64,000 nucleotides of DNA from Amblyomma americanum (GCF_052857255.1 NC_135505.1:48731507-48795506), one strand, 5' to 3'; numbered from the stretch's first letter, positions 20,232-31,906 are shown. Notes: generated by a model not told the origin, from the letters alone. Program-made: numbers and translations.

Positions 20232-21020
20232 GATTGATTGTAAAACATTTTATTCGCCGGGAAGAGCCTGGCAAGAGGTCGCGTTAAGTGGTCGAGAGTA
20301 CATAGCCCTCGACGACTTTGTCAGCCCACTCCACCGCCAAAACTTGCGTTCTGGGGTCAGAGCTAGCCAGCACGGTCTCCCACCGCTCGAGAGAAGGAGC
20401 TGTAACTAGATCACCCGGAGGTGGCTCTATTTTGCAGTCCCACAGGATGTGATCGTAGGTAGCAGGTCGGCCACAGTGTTTGCAGTTTGGGTTGTAAAGA
20501 TCTGGATAAATGTGCGCGAGGAGTGATGGGGTGCGTATCGATCTCGTCTGTAGACGACGCCACGTAACCTCTTGTTCTTTAGTAAGTCTTTTGTCTGGAG
20601 GGGGGAAAATTCTCCTCTCTAGTTTAAAATGATTGGTGAGATCATGATATGTGATCATTGAGTCCTTCGTGAAATTCAGGGAGCCAGACTCATCCACTGC
20701 CCGGTCGACGAAACCTCGGGCTTTATTGTGGGCTGCCTCGTTCCCCGGATTCCCCGAATGGGCTGGGACCCATATCAATTCGGAATAATTTGGTGAGAAT
20801 TTGGTTGCGTTAAGGATTCTAAGGGAGGTGTTTGTAATTCGCCCTTTAGCGAAATTATTGATACCCATTTTGGAATCGCTGAGGATGATGCTCCCTTGGG
20901 TATGTGCTAGGGCGAGGGCTATAGCCGCCTCTTCTGCCGTTTCAGAGGATTTCGTTTTGATTGTCGCCGAGACGATGTGGCTCATGCCCATTCCAGCGCC
21001 GTTCAAATCCAGCGCCTGGC
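20232..21020 (-). mobile_element. 5'-truncated I-clade LINE 3' end with RNase H
   Basis: Includes coding to the ORF2 stop (20284) and a short 3' UTR with AATAAA at about 20249-20254 (minus strand), ending in an AATC-repeat tail. The 5' end is truncated within RNase H at about 21020. Confidence 0.85.
20284..21006 (-). pseudogene. LINE ORF2 C-terminus: RNase H domain and zinc tail
   Basis: The 240-codon frame holds TAEEAAIALALA (catalytic Glu), SIILSDSKMGIN (Asp), and LIWVPAHSGNPGNEAAHN (terminal acidic motif), that is, an RNase H that removes RNA from the LINE hybrid. A tail CKHCGRPATYDHILWDC provides Cys/His zinc ligands. The first Asp of the RNase H tetrad lies beyond the truncation. No lesion is seen in the preserved part. 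Confidence 0.85.
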
Positions 21021-22287
21021 TGCCAAGTCACGTGGGAGAATGATGTCTTCCCCTCCTTTCTGTTTTTCACTCGGTGGAATTCCTGTGTGGAGCTAAAGAA
21101 GTCACCAAGTTTCCAAGGTGTCATAAATGTAGTATGCGATTATTTATAATTAAAACAACAAGGAAGACAAATATTTTCATCGGCCGCGGTATTTCTTTAA
21201 TCGAGGCGGCGCTGCTCGAGCACACGTGGTACTCTTCATCTCTCCATTCAAGTTATTCAAGGTACTGGCGGTGGCTTCGCGTGGGAGTTGAGAAGTTATG
21301 CTTGCTTGCTTTGCGTTATTGGAGAACTTTGGACTATGTAGCGCTTTTGAGCCACGAGCTAAAAACTTCGCGTGGTCAGCATGCCGAGTGCAAGCGTGTG
21401 TGTGCGGTCTGTTGTTTATTATCGTGTGTAAGCGTCGCGCTGCATTTGTCTGTGCGGGCAATCACGTGTGCCGCTCGCTACAGCGCCATCAACAAAAGCG
21501 GCCTGTCTGTCCTTGGGAAGCAGTACGGAGAGAAGCTCGCCAAGAAAATAGCGACACCCGAATGACAACTGCACAAGCGGGAGGAAACAACGGCATGCGT
21601 GTCACGCTGCATTCCTGGAGCTACATTGGCGTAGACGTTCCGTCTCGACGTAGCCTCTGCAGTACTGACTGGACGTCGTCCCAGCAGTCATAGCAGCTGA
21701 CTTGTCCTTTCAGGCCTTCTCTACGACTGTGTTCCAGTGTGAGTAGTGAGCACAAAGAATGCTGCGTTGTTGGTCAGTTTGTTTTGTTTTAAGGTCATGC
21801 CAACATCGCCTCTGCGAGTGCGTTTTATCGATGAACGGGCAGCACCTAGGTGACACTTTAGTGCGTTCCACCCATGGTAGTTAAGTGGCACACGTGCTTG
21901 AGCTTCACTTGGCTGTCCAAAGGTTCGAAACCTATAGCAGGAGGCTTGAACCTAAATTAAAAAAAACGCAATATGTTCAAGAACTGAAAAATTGTTATGG
22001 TCATCTTGTGATGCAGTAGCTACCATCAGTCTTTATTTGCCTCTCTACCCCAAGTAAGTGGGGCTCGTGGGAGGTCAAAGTAGGCGTTCGTTTAACAATG
22101 AAAATGTTTCTAAGGATAAAGGAGTATTGACCAGCTTCGCTGTATTTGCATTTTATGCTTGAAAATAGTGGTAATTGACTGGGTGGCCACTTCATGTCGT
22201 TGCCATTACACGATGATTTCGCTAGTGACAAATTTTGCTCCCCAAATGCTCGATGATGACCATCTGTTTTTCTGCTTGTTGTCGCAG

Positions 22288-22381
22288 AATGATCCACGCC
22301 TTGCTTTCTTGCTTCTATGCAGATGATCGACTTTGTGAAACTCTTGCGAGCACCACTCCTGAAGAGAACTCATCTCTTCAG
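22288..22381 (+). other. Possible exon (weak)
   Basis: A 94-bp segment bounded by TGTCGCAG and CTTCAG|GTAGCT is open in one frame (ALLSCFYADDRLCETLA). No homology recognised; splice-like ends occur often by chance. Confidence 0.15.
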
Positions 22382-22456
22382 GTAGCTCTGCCTTTGTGTA
22401 AATGTGTGTTACTTATTTATTTATTTATCCACAGCGCCATGTCTGGCATCACATCG

Positions 22457-22482
22457 GGGGGGGGGGGGGGGGGGGGGGGGGG
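22457..22482 (+). repeat. Poly-G tract
   Basis: Uninterrupted run of about 26 G. Confidence 0.95.
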
Positions 22483-24639
22483 TGTGAAAGAGTAAAAAGT
22501 ACAACACGAAAATATAGGAGAATGTCCATGAGCAACAATCAAAGCAAGAATGATCACAAATTTGCAGGAAAGGTTTCATTTTCTATAAAATTAATTGGCA
22601 GCAATGATGTGCAGTGCGTGGGCATCTGTGAGTTACGCAATAAAAAGGAAGCGTGAGAGGCAGCCTCCAGTGTTCCTGATACTCTCCCCTACTGCGGTAA
22701 AGAGGAAAGCCTGCTATGCTTTGCTTGACTGCCCTGTGCTGTTTAACTATGAGGCATTGTTCGCAGAGGAGACGCAGAAACACCAGGACTCGCAATGACC
22801 TATTCGCATTTGCTTCACATGGTAGCCTTGAATATGTGTGTTCTGACTCTAGTGTTGGCCATGAGCCGTGAGCCCTAAGCAATAAGTAAATTTTATTATT
22901 CCTGCAGGCGCCTGGCAGGTTGCTACCCAGAGCTGTCCTCCGCACTGAGTACTTACTTTAGAGCTTCTATGCTTTAATCTCTTGTGGGAAATGAGAAACA
23001 GAACCAGTTAGACCAGCTCACGGAGGCTGTGAGCATGTGGGTGAAGGTCACGGCATGTATTTTGCATGTAAATTTTTCTTGTGAGTTGTGTGCTGCCGTT
23101 TTTCTTCTTTATTTCGGTGTATGGTCTCATCACTCTGTGTAATCCCTTTTGTGCACATGAACTAAGCTGGACGCAGTTTTAATGCTGACTAGCATAATGG
23201 CTACCATTAAAACACCAGAAAATAAAATTGCTGCTTGTCACAAGGAACTGAAATATATGTTTGTGATTTGCTTTTATTGATGAAACTGTCACTCGAGCAG
23301 AGATAAGTAGAACTGGCTCAGAGGCATCTGGATTGAGTTAAGTATGCTTCTGTTTGTACTGTAAAATGTGACATTTTGAAAGTTCTTGGTTTACTATGCA
23401 TTAAAATGTTGAAGACACATCCAACGGTTAAAAAAGGTAAACTTCGTGTTACTATTTCAAGTTGTATGGGAGGCCTAAGAGTCGTCTGTGAGTTAAAGGA
23501 GAAAGATTGTAAACTCGAAGTAGGCATTATGGAAAGCACAACTAAGTGAGACGGAAGCGGAGTTAGGGTGGGAGGGTTTTTCATTTCACATATTTCACTG
23601 GATCAATGCGCTGCACAGAATTTATGTAGGCATTAATTTTGAAGTAAGGAACAATAATCTGTAGACTAGTTTTGGGTGCACAGGCCAGCTGGAAAGATGA
23701 GGCAATTCAGGGGATGGGAACTGGTTATCATGAAGGTTGTGGAAATTTGACTAGTTGTGATGGGTGGCTATAGTCGGATACAAGTTGAGAAATAAAGCGG
23801 CTTTTCCCTCACATTGGGCCCCGTTTGAGCCAATGGCATCAGCTGATTCTCATGAACCTGCTAGCATTACAATGCTGGCAGAGGCAGATGAAAGGTAATA
23901 GTTCCCTCTTTGCATTGTCGGGGATAGCCCCTTGCTGCATTGTTGTGCAACTTCCTGCGTTGTCATGCTACCATGGCAGTGAGAATTGGCTGAATCCATT
24001 TGCTGCAAGGGGTTCTTTGACAGGGAAAAGACATTTTTTTTTACTTGTATCCGACTATAGGGTTGTTCGGCTACTCATACTACGTTAGCATTGGTAGTTG
24101 GCAGGCCAGGATGTTGATGCACCTCGCCTCGTGATTAGATGCTAAGGGTCTAGGCACATAACTAGATAGGAGGGTAAATTTCACAAAGATGGCGAGATAT
24201 TGAGAGATTTACTGCTCGATGGGCTGTTATCAACAAGTCTATAAGATGACTCGTCAGGATGTGAAGAGTGGTGTCTGCATTACAGCCTAAAAGGAAGGGC
24301 ATTTCTGTATGAAGTTAAAGCTGAGCACTTCAAGTGTTGGTCTGGAATTAGAAGATGTGCGCAGCGTTTGCTGTTCCTGCATGTGGGACAGGGGTCGAGC
24401 GTGGCAGGAGCACAAGGTCTTACAAAGGGAGTTAGATGTACAGCAGGCCGTTGGTGTTCAAGAACAGAGACGTGGTTGAGGTGGGAAGCTCGTCTTTGAA
24501 AAAAAAAAAAGAATTTATTAATGAAGTCGCAGCTGTGAAATTTAGGACTCCCAGCCCTTAAGGCGGAGATTATATGCGTGCTCCTGTTCTTGCACTGATA
24601 TCACCTTCCATTAACGTCTGACTGCAGTGGTGCATTGGG

Positions 24640-24925
24640 CATTTGCATTACATCAATTTTAATACGATATGCCATGCATAAATTCCTCTCATTCTGCCTC
24701 ATATTACAAAGGAAACCCATGTTAGAAAGACATCAAGGAAGCCAAGGAGCATAGGGGTACCAAACTTTCTTTAATTTGTTGATGTCGGTCAATGGAAGAA
24801 TAATAACATAATTAGTTTAAAGATAATTGATTAGAAAGAATAAAAACAACCACATGCTGCTGGTGGGATTCGAAACCACAGCCTTCTAATTTCATGTCCA
24901 GTGCTCAACCAGCTGAGGTTCTTTT
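24640..24925 (-). mobile_element. tRNA-derived SINE, second family
   Basis: Minus strand: A box in CAGCTGGTTGAGCACT, B box GGTTTCGAATCCC, then a body containing TTTCTAATCAATTATC and CATTGACCGACATCAACAAA, and GTACCCCTATGCTCCTTGGC. RNA polymerase III boxes are spaced as in tRNA. The 3' boundary is approximate and no TSD was identified. Confidence 0.75.
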
Positions 24926-26956
24926 ATGCTCGTCACAAACAAGCACCTCTTTTCCCTTCCCTTGTGTGCCCATTTTAGAAGTGTTGCTTTTGCATTCCTT
25001 TGTGTAATTTTTCATAGTTCAGACATTTTTCTTGGTGCAAAGCTGTGCCCCAAGCACTGCTTCAAAGGGCAGCTCAGTGGAGTACCTTCGCAGAATTGAA
25101 GGAACAAAAAACATTCCCGTTAGCCTGCATGCAAAATGGAAAAGGAGCCAGCCGCAGTTGAGCCCAGATATATCGAACCTGGACATTTTGAAATATTGGC
25201 CATATCAAGCACACATATTATTCCCTTCAAAATCCTTTTTAAAAGTATGAGAGTTGTGCAGCATATTGGAACTCCTGTTTTGCCTGTCATTGGATATATC
25301 AGACTGTGCACCGTGCCTCTGCAATGGCCGCTGCTCCTAATGGCACTCTTCAATCACTTTTTGCCTGCACAGATGTGTTTGTTGAGAGGCCTTGGGCAGC
25401 TGCTAGCAGTGCTAGCGCTGTGAAGCTGTGTGACAATATGAATATACGTGGGGTGTGTATGAAGGTGACCTTTGTCTTCTCGCACTCATTTTCTATGCTA
25501 TGTCGCTCTCATGCAGGAAAACCAAGCTAACTAAAACCTAGCGGTGGCCCTCACCCAGTTTGCTTCTCTGCTGTGTTCCGGAAACCAGCTGTACTTCAGT
25601 TCACATGATTAGTTATTCTAGTTATAGTATAATAGCAGCAAGATTAAACATCTAGGATAGGTAGCACCTAGTTGCAAAGAACAATCCGCTGGAGCTTCAG
25701 TTTGAAGCAGCTTAGGCCTAGCAAGGACTAGTGAGCGGTGCGTTGCCAGCAAGCCAGCAGGAGGCATGTCACTGCAGAAAGTGTGTCATTAGCATGGATG
25801 CAATTTATTCTTGCTTCTAGGTTACAGATAAGCTTATCTATTGCCATTTCTGTGTATCAGATTATCGATTTAATGAACTGTTACGGGATTCCCTTTAAGC
25901 CTGATATATCCGGGTTCTACTCTTTACTTGCGCTGCTCAACCAGTAATGCTTTTGCCTGGCACCAGGGGAGCAAAGCATGCTGACTGCATGGTGCAGGAA
26001 ACAAGTGCTGTTTCCAGCCACCAATCATCAGCTGGTGTTTGAGCATTCAGCAAGCACACGCATGACAAGGGCTACTGATTCGCCCCTTAGAGGAGGCAGT
26101 TGCAACGTTGTGGTCTTGTATTGACCTATTGGAGACCATCAGAGGGAGAAGACTCGCAAACAGCTTAATGGCATCTTGGAAAAAAAGAGCGCAAAAGATG
26201 ACAGACGTAGAAAGAAGAGACACCACAAGCGCTTTGTGCTGTACCAACTAGCTGCAGTCTGTTTGTGCTGTAGTGGATGTTAAAAACAGCCCCCCTGCCC
26301 CACCCTCCCTCCCCCTAGTGATATTTTTTCAAGTGACAGTCAGTCCTAAGCCAGATGTGCTTCTCTCCAGGGTTGGTGGCATCCTGTGCCACAGAGAAGT
26401 CCGGTCGATTCCCTGGCTGGGATTTAGGCGGGTCTGGCAGTACTCGGGCAGTCTGCACACCTCAGGTGAGACGACCTCGGTCAGTGGCCTCATCAGGTGA
26501 GTGTGCAGCTGCAGGTCAAGTCTTGACCAGTCTCGACTTGTTAACGCCTTATAGGGCAGCGGGAGATGTGTCCCATTTGCTTCAAGTGTCAGAAAACAGG
26601 AAATGGCTAATCTACGTACCATATTTTTGTGTGCGGAATACTGCTGAACCATCTTTGTGGACTGTCTTTGTGGAAACTGTCATCGTCGTCTCTGCACTGC
26701 TTGTAATCCAGGGGCGTGGCGGTAGCTGGTCCTCAGAAGAAGTCACAGGCAACAGGCCCGCCACAGCAGCAGCGTAGGCAGCAGGGGAGGGGAGGATGAG
26801 CAACAGCGCGCTGGGAGTGATGCGCGCGTGTCCGGGGCTTGCAGGATGCAAGCAGCTTGGCCTCTGACCAGCTGCAAGGCTAGCCAGAGGTGCAGGGAGG
26901 ACTGTGCGGCAGCTGGGGCTGTCAGCAGGAGGCCACCACGTTGCCTGGACCACGCA
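24926..26956. other. No gene established
   Basis: Short open frames only. A splice-like segment at 26371-26463 (TCTCCAG to TCAG|GTGAGA) is noted but unsupported by any recognisable protein. Confidence 0.3.
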
Positions 26957-27254
26957 GCGGCAGGTGGGAACCGCAGGAAACTGCTACTGGGTAGCAGCGT
27001 GGCAGGGAATGCTGTGTACCACCGTTTCCGGCGGCACGTAGAGGGCTCTTTCCACAGCAGAGGCGGCAGGCAACTGGCGCCACGAAGGCTGTCGGTCGTT
27101 ACCAGGCGGCAGGTAGGAACTGCAGTGAACTGCTGCGGGGTAGCAGTGCGGCGGGGGACGCTGGATACCGCTGTTTCGAGTGACGCGTAGGGGGCTGTTT
27201 GGACAGCAGGAGCGTCAGGCAGCTGGCACCATGAGGACCGGCGGTCGTTTCTAG
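26957..27254. repeat. 149-bp GC-rich tandem repeat, two copies
   Basis: GCGGCAGGTGGGAACYGCAG at 26957 recurs as GCGGCAGGTAGGAACTGCAG at 27106. The units share CTGCTRCKGGGTAGCAG and GGTCGTT. Roughly 80% alike. Open frames across it on both strands are by-products of the composition. Confidence 0.75.
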
Positions 27255-27659
27255 GAGCTCGGGACACGGGCCTAGGTGAACCGTCGGGAGCTGCAGCAGG
27301 ATGGCAGCAGGACGGGGTCGCCTGGAAACCGCAGGGCATTTTATAAATCGACCTTCGAATAACCCGGGCAATTCTGTCGGTTCTTTGAACTCCGAATTAA
27401 TGAGGTTTTACTAGCCATCATGTTATCTTTGTTTCCAGTCTTGTCATGTTATGGATTTCATTTTGCCTGACCACATTACAGGTTGGATACTGTTTAGGAG
27501 CGTACATTTCTGCGCGCGTCATGTTTTTTTTATATGGTGCTCAGACAGTCTAGTTTTGTTTATTTCAGTTGCAAAGGCCATACAGTGTTTGAAAAAAAAA
27601 TATGAGCAACAATGTTTGTTTGTTTATTTTTTCTGAGTTTATTTTTGTGCTGACCATCA

Positions 27660-27742
27660 GATATTCGATATTCGATTCGATATTCGAAGCCATTTTTCTT
27701 CGTATTCGTATTTGAAAATTTCAATATTTGCACACCCCTAAC
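27660..27742 (+). repeat. hAT-like terminus (right end) with TTCGATATTCGA repeats
   Basis: Ends in AATATTTGCACACCCCTA, the reverse of the TAGGGGTGTGCAAATATT type of hAT end. Its partner end was not found. Confidence 0.55.
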
Positions 27743-27869
27743 TTATAATAATAATAACTTGTTTATTTCGGTTCATGAAATACGAAAACCGACCACATAC
27801 AGGCTAAAGGTGTTGCAAACACCTGGCAAGGGCCTGTAGTCCTGGAATTGTCGTTTTCTTTGCATTCAT

Positions 27870-28093
27870 GATCTTGCGGATGGATGGGCTGGCGTCTGCA
27901 GTAAACCTGCCGTCCTCCAACAGTTTCTAATGGTGGTTGGATTGACTTTCCACCACGACCCGGTAAGCATCTCTACGGCCTGTTTGACATTTATTGCTGT
28001 TATATGCCTTATTCGAAGGTTAATCAGCAGCCGCTGAACAAGATGCCTAAGAAGCACCATCTTTACGCTCTTGATTATCCCCTTATCCAGAGG
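27870..28093 (-). pseudogene. Tigger/pogo-type transposase, C-terminal fragment
   Basis: Minus strand PLDKGIIKSVKMVLLRHLVQ, then INVKQAVEMLTGSWWKVNP and TIRNCWRTAGLL, which match the end of the DDE domain of CENP-B-like Tigger/pogo transposases (QPLDQG..., W-x-x-V, IxNCWRxAG). Truncated at its 5' side near 28093. A 3' LINE-like AATAATAAT tail abuts it at 27745-27770. Confidence 0.8.
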
Positions 28094-29100
28094 CTGGAGT
28101 AGGGAAATTTCGGACTCTCTAGGGACAGCGAAAATTACCGAAAAATCAGGCAGTCTGGAAAATCAAATTCACCAAAATATTACGAACTTATTTGTCAATA
28201 TGCCGGACGAAGGGTTCACTTGTATTGCACACATTCTAAAGCTCTTAATGTCTAAATTTCGCCGCGCGACATGTGCATAGACGACAAGTGGCGACCGCTA
28301 TCACGAGCTCAGCCTGGGTGTACTGCCCTTGGCATGTCGCCGATGAATGCATGGATTGGGACAAAGTCTAGACGGGAGAGCGAATACGCCGCTGCGAGAA
28401 CTGCGCTGCGCCCGCAGTACGATGGGTCCGGAACGAGAACGTTAGGATGGCGAAACAATAAGAACTGAGAAACGGCCGAAGCAAGCACTCCGTCGGCGTT
28501 GGCCTTCGTTATTAGGCCTAGCAACTAAAGCCAAAATCGGCATCATATCCGGTAATATGCACTCTGCTGTGGCTTCCGTATATTGAGAGGCATCTTGCCT
28601 GTCATCGAAAATCAGTTGTTTGCGGTTTTACAATAGAAGAGACAGGGTTGTGGTGCGTTTTGCCACAGGTACGCTCACCTTGCTTTGAAATGCACCACCA
28701 TTTCCTTCCGTGCTCGCAGTCTACATGAAGCCGTACGCCTCCCACATGCTTCGTTGCTACCTCTTTCCGCACCCAGGACGAAAGACTGGGCACAGATGAG
28801 TTCCATGAACTTTGACTACTGTTCAAGTTCGTGCGGCAGAAGACATTCAAGAACAGTGCGAATTCGAAACCACGTGGGCAATGGGCTGACTCGCGCAAAA
28901 TTCCAGTATCACAAGTTAAGAGGCTCCCTTTAAGCTTGAATTACATTTTGTTTGATCAAGTTTTTGATCTCTCCTGCAGTTTGAATGAATGAGATTCCAC
29001 TGTACATATTGTATGTCGGCTTGGATATTGGTGGCACATGTGAACGGGGTCCAAAAAATGGAGCAGTCAGTTGCGATGTGCCCGAAATTTCAAGCGCTCT
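28094..29100. other. No gene recognised
   Basis: Short overlapping frames without motifs. Confidence 0.4.
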
Positions 29101-29103
29101 TAT

Positions 29104-29140
29104 TAGGCATGTGCAAATAGTGAATATCAAGTTCGAAGAG
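29104..29140 (+). repeat. hAT-like terminus (left end)
   Basis: TTAGGCATGTGCAAATAGTG followed by a CGAA-rich stretch to 29215; related to the end at 27742. It lies downstream of the hAT transposase C-terminus at 29370, as the element end should. Confidence 0.55.
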
Positions 29141-29369
29141 AGTACGAAGCGGATATTCATTCTGTTAGAATATTTTCGAATCGAAGCGAAGCGAATGGTT
29201 TGCGAACGCAAACACAGCTGTAAAAAAAAATATTTAGACTGGAACTCATAGTTTCTAGAATTCACAAGGTAACTGAATGAAAGAAAAGCACAACTAGTAC
29301 AAGAATCTAGAATAGTCTAGAATATTTATTGGCACTCCTGCATTCTCTTTGGCTCTTTGTCCGAGATGC

Positions 29370-29560
29370 TCACAGCATGTTGCTATGCAGAAACACCAAC
29401 TGCTCCACATGTTGTGGAGGCAGGAGCTCCCGCCTTCCCGTGACAACATTTCCAGACGCTGAAAATAGCCTTTCACTAGACACCTGTGTTGCTGGTATCT
29501 CAGTGTATAATTGAGCGCCCTTTGCCAACTGTGGAAAGGTTTCCTTGCCACTGGTACTTC
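29370..29560 (-). pseudogene. hAT transposase, C-terminal dimerisation fragment
   Basis: A minus-strand frame without its own ATG reads FPQLAKGAQLYTEIPATQVS, then SERLFSASGNVVTGRREL and LVFLHSNML to a TGA at 29370-29372. This is the hAT C-terminal dimerisation region (pattern P-A-T-S-x-x-S-E-R-x-F-S-x-A-G) seen in ZBED-like transposases. The longer open frame at 29294-29551 is a shadow in another frame. The rest of the gene is missing. Confidence 0.85.
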
Positions 29561-29647
29561 ACGAGAGGTACGGATTTTCTGCTCTAGGCCTCAGAGGTGA
29601 GTGCAGGTAGTCCTCTAACTCTAGCAGTGGCCATCTTGATGCAGTGC

Positions 29648-30712
29648 TCATAGTGCTGGTCGAGGCCAAAGCTCCAAAAATGCTCCACACATCACTGTCG
29701 GTAGTTTTGTCAGGATGCTGACTGCTTCCAACCGTTCAAGCTCAGTGTTCACTTTCTCCTTCAAGGCATAGGGCACTTGTCGTGGCCTGCAGAACTTCGG
29801 TTGCACACCACTTTGAAGACGCAGTTTCAGTTTGATGTGCTTGAGTTTTCCAATGCTATCATCAAAGACGTCCCTGTGTTCTGCGAGGATCTTGTTCAGT
29901 TGATCTGCACGTGGCCCCAGTTGGTTGTCGATCCTCAATACACTGCTCAGCTCGAGAAGGTTGAAACGATTAATCCAGTCTCTTCCAAAGAGCGGAGGTC
30001 CTGGAGTGTCGACTACAAAGAACTGCACGCGTTGCGTTGACTTCCCAAACGTGACATTGGCTGTTGCCACACCGTTAGGGCTGAAGGCTTGACCAGTCAG
30101 CGTCTTGAACCGTACTGAAGTTCCCTCCAGAGGCAGATGAGAGAGATGCGCTTCGTACGTGGTTCTTGGCACCAGAGAATACTTGGATCCAGTGTCCATC
30201 TTCATTTCCAATGTGTGCCCTTCAATCTGTGGCTTCAGCCAGAGCGGACTGCTTTTGTTCCCATCGTCGACATGTGCCAGACGTTCAAATGCATCACTGT
30301 CTTGTTCAATGGCATGCACTTGACTTTTTGAAGCCTGCCTATTCTTGTAAGTAAGGCTTGACCGGTGTGGTGCTCTATTGGCGTCACTTGACTTGCTTTT
30401 ACACGCGGTACTTATGTGGCCAACTTTATTGCACTTGTGGCAAACACTTGTGAGAAACTTGCATTTCGTCGATGGTGGATGCCCCTTGCGGTCACACCTG
30501 TAACATCGTCGTGCTTCCTTCTCGACATGAGCCACGGAAGCCGGCACTTCTTCCCTGCTTTTGAATTCGGCGATGTCCTTCACGGCAAGTTCATGTGCTA
30601 CTGCTTCGTCAAGGGCGTGCTCTAGCGTAACCTTTTTTGCGGTTAGCAATCTCTTCTGGACTTGCACGTAGCGAAGACCGCACACAAATTTATCCCGCAG
30701 TGCCTGGTCCAA
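29648..30712 (-). pseudogene. Ty3/gypsy gag C-terminus, protease and start of RT
   Basis: Order: gag capsid tail (DQALRDKFVCGL, TLEHALDEAVAHE), two CCHC zinc knuckles (CYRCDRKGHPPSTKC, CHKCNKVGHISTAC), an aspartic protease with KMDTGSKYSLVP (active Asp-Thr-Gly) and LFGRDWINRF, then the RT lead-in (VPYALKEKVNTELERLEAV). The frame stops at 29648 and the rest of pol is missing. Gag, protease and RT start are fused in one frame. A K02A2.6-like gypsy lineage is suggested by the gag-pol fusion and the knuckle pair, from memory. Confidence 0.85.
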
Positions 30713-30827
30713 AAATGACCCAAAGTTGCAGTTCTGTGAAAGCCGCCCTTTCTATATACGACGACCAGTTTTCAACAGTGTCATCGAAACTGTCGAGCTT
30801 ACCGATTAGCACTGCTTGAGCTGCCAT
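30713..30827 (-). pseudogene. Gypsy gag N-terminus, with deletion
   Basis: ATG at 30827 opens MAAQAVLIGKLDSFDDTVEN, typical of a gypsy gag start, and the frame ends after about 45 codons. It passes out of register into the gag C-terminal frame at about 30727, with a large part of capsid missing, so an internal deletion has removed mid-gag. Confidence 0.7.
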
Positions 30828-30956
30828 TGTTCTCCCGCCCAGCGTAGGGCTCGCAGAGTTAGGCCTGACACTTCGTGTTTGTCAATGCTCTTCTTGCGGC
30901 TGCCAGTTACTGTCGCTTGATGTGGTGATCTTCAGGCCGTTCTTGGAGCGTTCTTG

Positions 30957-30974
30957 ATCCCGTCCTCGTTGCCA
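30957..30974 (-). other. Primer-binding site of the gypsy element
   Basis: Minus strand TGGCAACGAGGACGGGAT two bases after the LTR end, the place where a tRNA primes reverse transcription. Confidence 0.65.
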
Positions 30975-30976
30975 TT

Positions 30977-31255
30977 TGTTGTGTCTGCACTTCATTTATT
31001 GCACAACTAAGAACATGGTACAATACTGACACACAACATGGAAGCCATGCTGCCGTCACAACACACACACACAGCGTCAATACGCACGCATGCAGCTTGT
31101 GTCTACAGTTGCCAACACACGCACGGTACGCCGCTGCTTTTGGCACACAACAAAAACCACCAGCACTTGAAGACATGAAGCTGCTAATTTTGCTGGTTTG
31201 TGCATTATGCACCTTCTGAAGGTGTACAGCAGAAGTCTTATACCTTGACAACACA
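30977..31255 (-). repeat. 5' LTR of the gypsy element
   Basis: On the minus strand it starts TGTGTTGTCA and ends GACACAACA, giving TG...CA ends with imperfect inversion. It contains GTATAAGA (TATA-like) near its start, a CACACACA run, and AATAAA near its end. Followed by the primer-binding site. No second LTR was found. Confidence 0.65.
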
Positions 31256-31729
31256 TCTATCAAAATATGCGAAAAGGAAAGCATGAAAGAGCAGTTTCAT
31301 TAGTGTGAAACACCTTACTGCATAAGCAAACACTGCTAGATACAAAATGACGGCACATTTGACTATGAGTAAGTACGGATGAGAAAAGTGATAGATACTA
31401 TCTGACAAATTTAGGGTTTCTGGAAGGTCAATAGCAATTAAGAAAAAATAGCGTAGGTACTACACATGCTCCATTCATAAGTCCAAATGTATGAGAATGT
31501 CTTCTGTTTAAAGATTACCACGTGCAATTTCTTCATAGGCTACAACATCAAAACTTGATGCACAGATGCATATAAAACTTTTGATGCTTATTACAGCAGA
31601 ACACAGCTGTAAAGCCAGTAAAAGAAATAAAAGAAAAATCAAATTCACAAGAAAAGACAACGGATGCTCTCATTTAGGCTGCCGTTTAATTTTAGAAGCT
31701 TGTGGAAAAGCTAAAAAAAGAAAACTTAC
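31256..31729. other. No gene recognised
   Basis: AT-rich, no motif. Possibly an intron, since a well-formed donor lies at 31729. Confidence 0.35.
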
Positions 31730-31906
31730 TCTTCAAACTCGAAATATAACAGCCCCCAAGCCCAGACTTCTCGTTGTTCGCTTTTATTCGCTTGGTAACT
31801 TCTCTCGAGCGACTTCCATTTATTCTGCACTTGCAGAACTGTCAGCCGGCAGAAAAATTGTTTGTTTACAGCCTGTGCCAGCTTTTCCCACAGCTCTTTT
31901 CTTAAC
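31730..31906 (-). CDS. SANT/Myb-like DNA-binding exon
   Basis: A 177-bp minus-strand exon between acceptor TTTTGTAG|GTTAAG and donor GAAGA|GTAAGT. It encodes LRKELWEKLAQAVNKQF, LQVQNKWKSLERSYQ and FEFEE, the pattern of the trihelix/SANT-like DNA-binding domain found in the second protein of PIF/Harbinger elements and in related host factors. A similar exon sits in the Harbinger element at 36144-36317. Open throughout with good splice sites. Whether it is a transposon relic or a host gene exon cannot be decided here. Confidence 0.6.

Larger units (their letters stand above)
21021..24639. other. TE-poor region, no gene established
   Basis: No transposon domain found. Weak exon-like pieces exist (see 22288-22381). 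A 27-base poly-G tract interrupts it at about 22457-22482. It could be intron or intergenic DNA of a host gene. Confidence 0.35.

Noticed and set aside
21177..21693. Overlapping 95-163 codon frames as host exons
   Set aside because: No motif and no convincing splice sites on either strand.
26743..27339. 198-codon minus-strand frame as a gene
   Set aside because: It follows the GC-rich 149-bp tandem repeat, overlaps equally long frames on the other strand, and has no motif.
29294..29551. 85-codon minus-strand frame as the hAT fragment
   Set aside because: The real hAT dimerisation motif reads in a different frame (29560-29370) that lacks an ATG.
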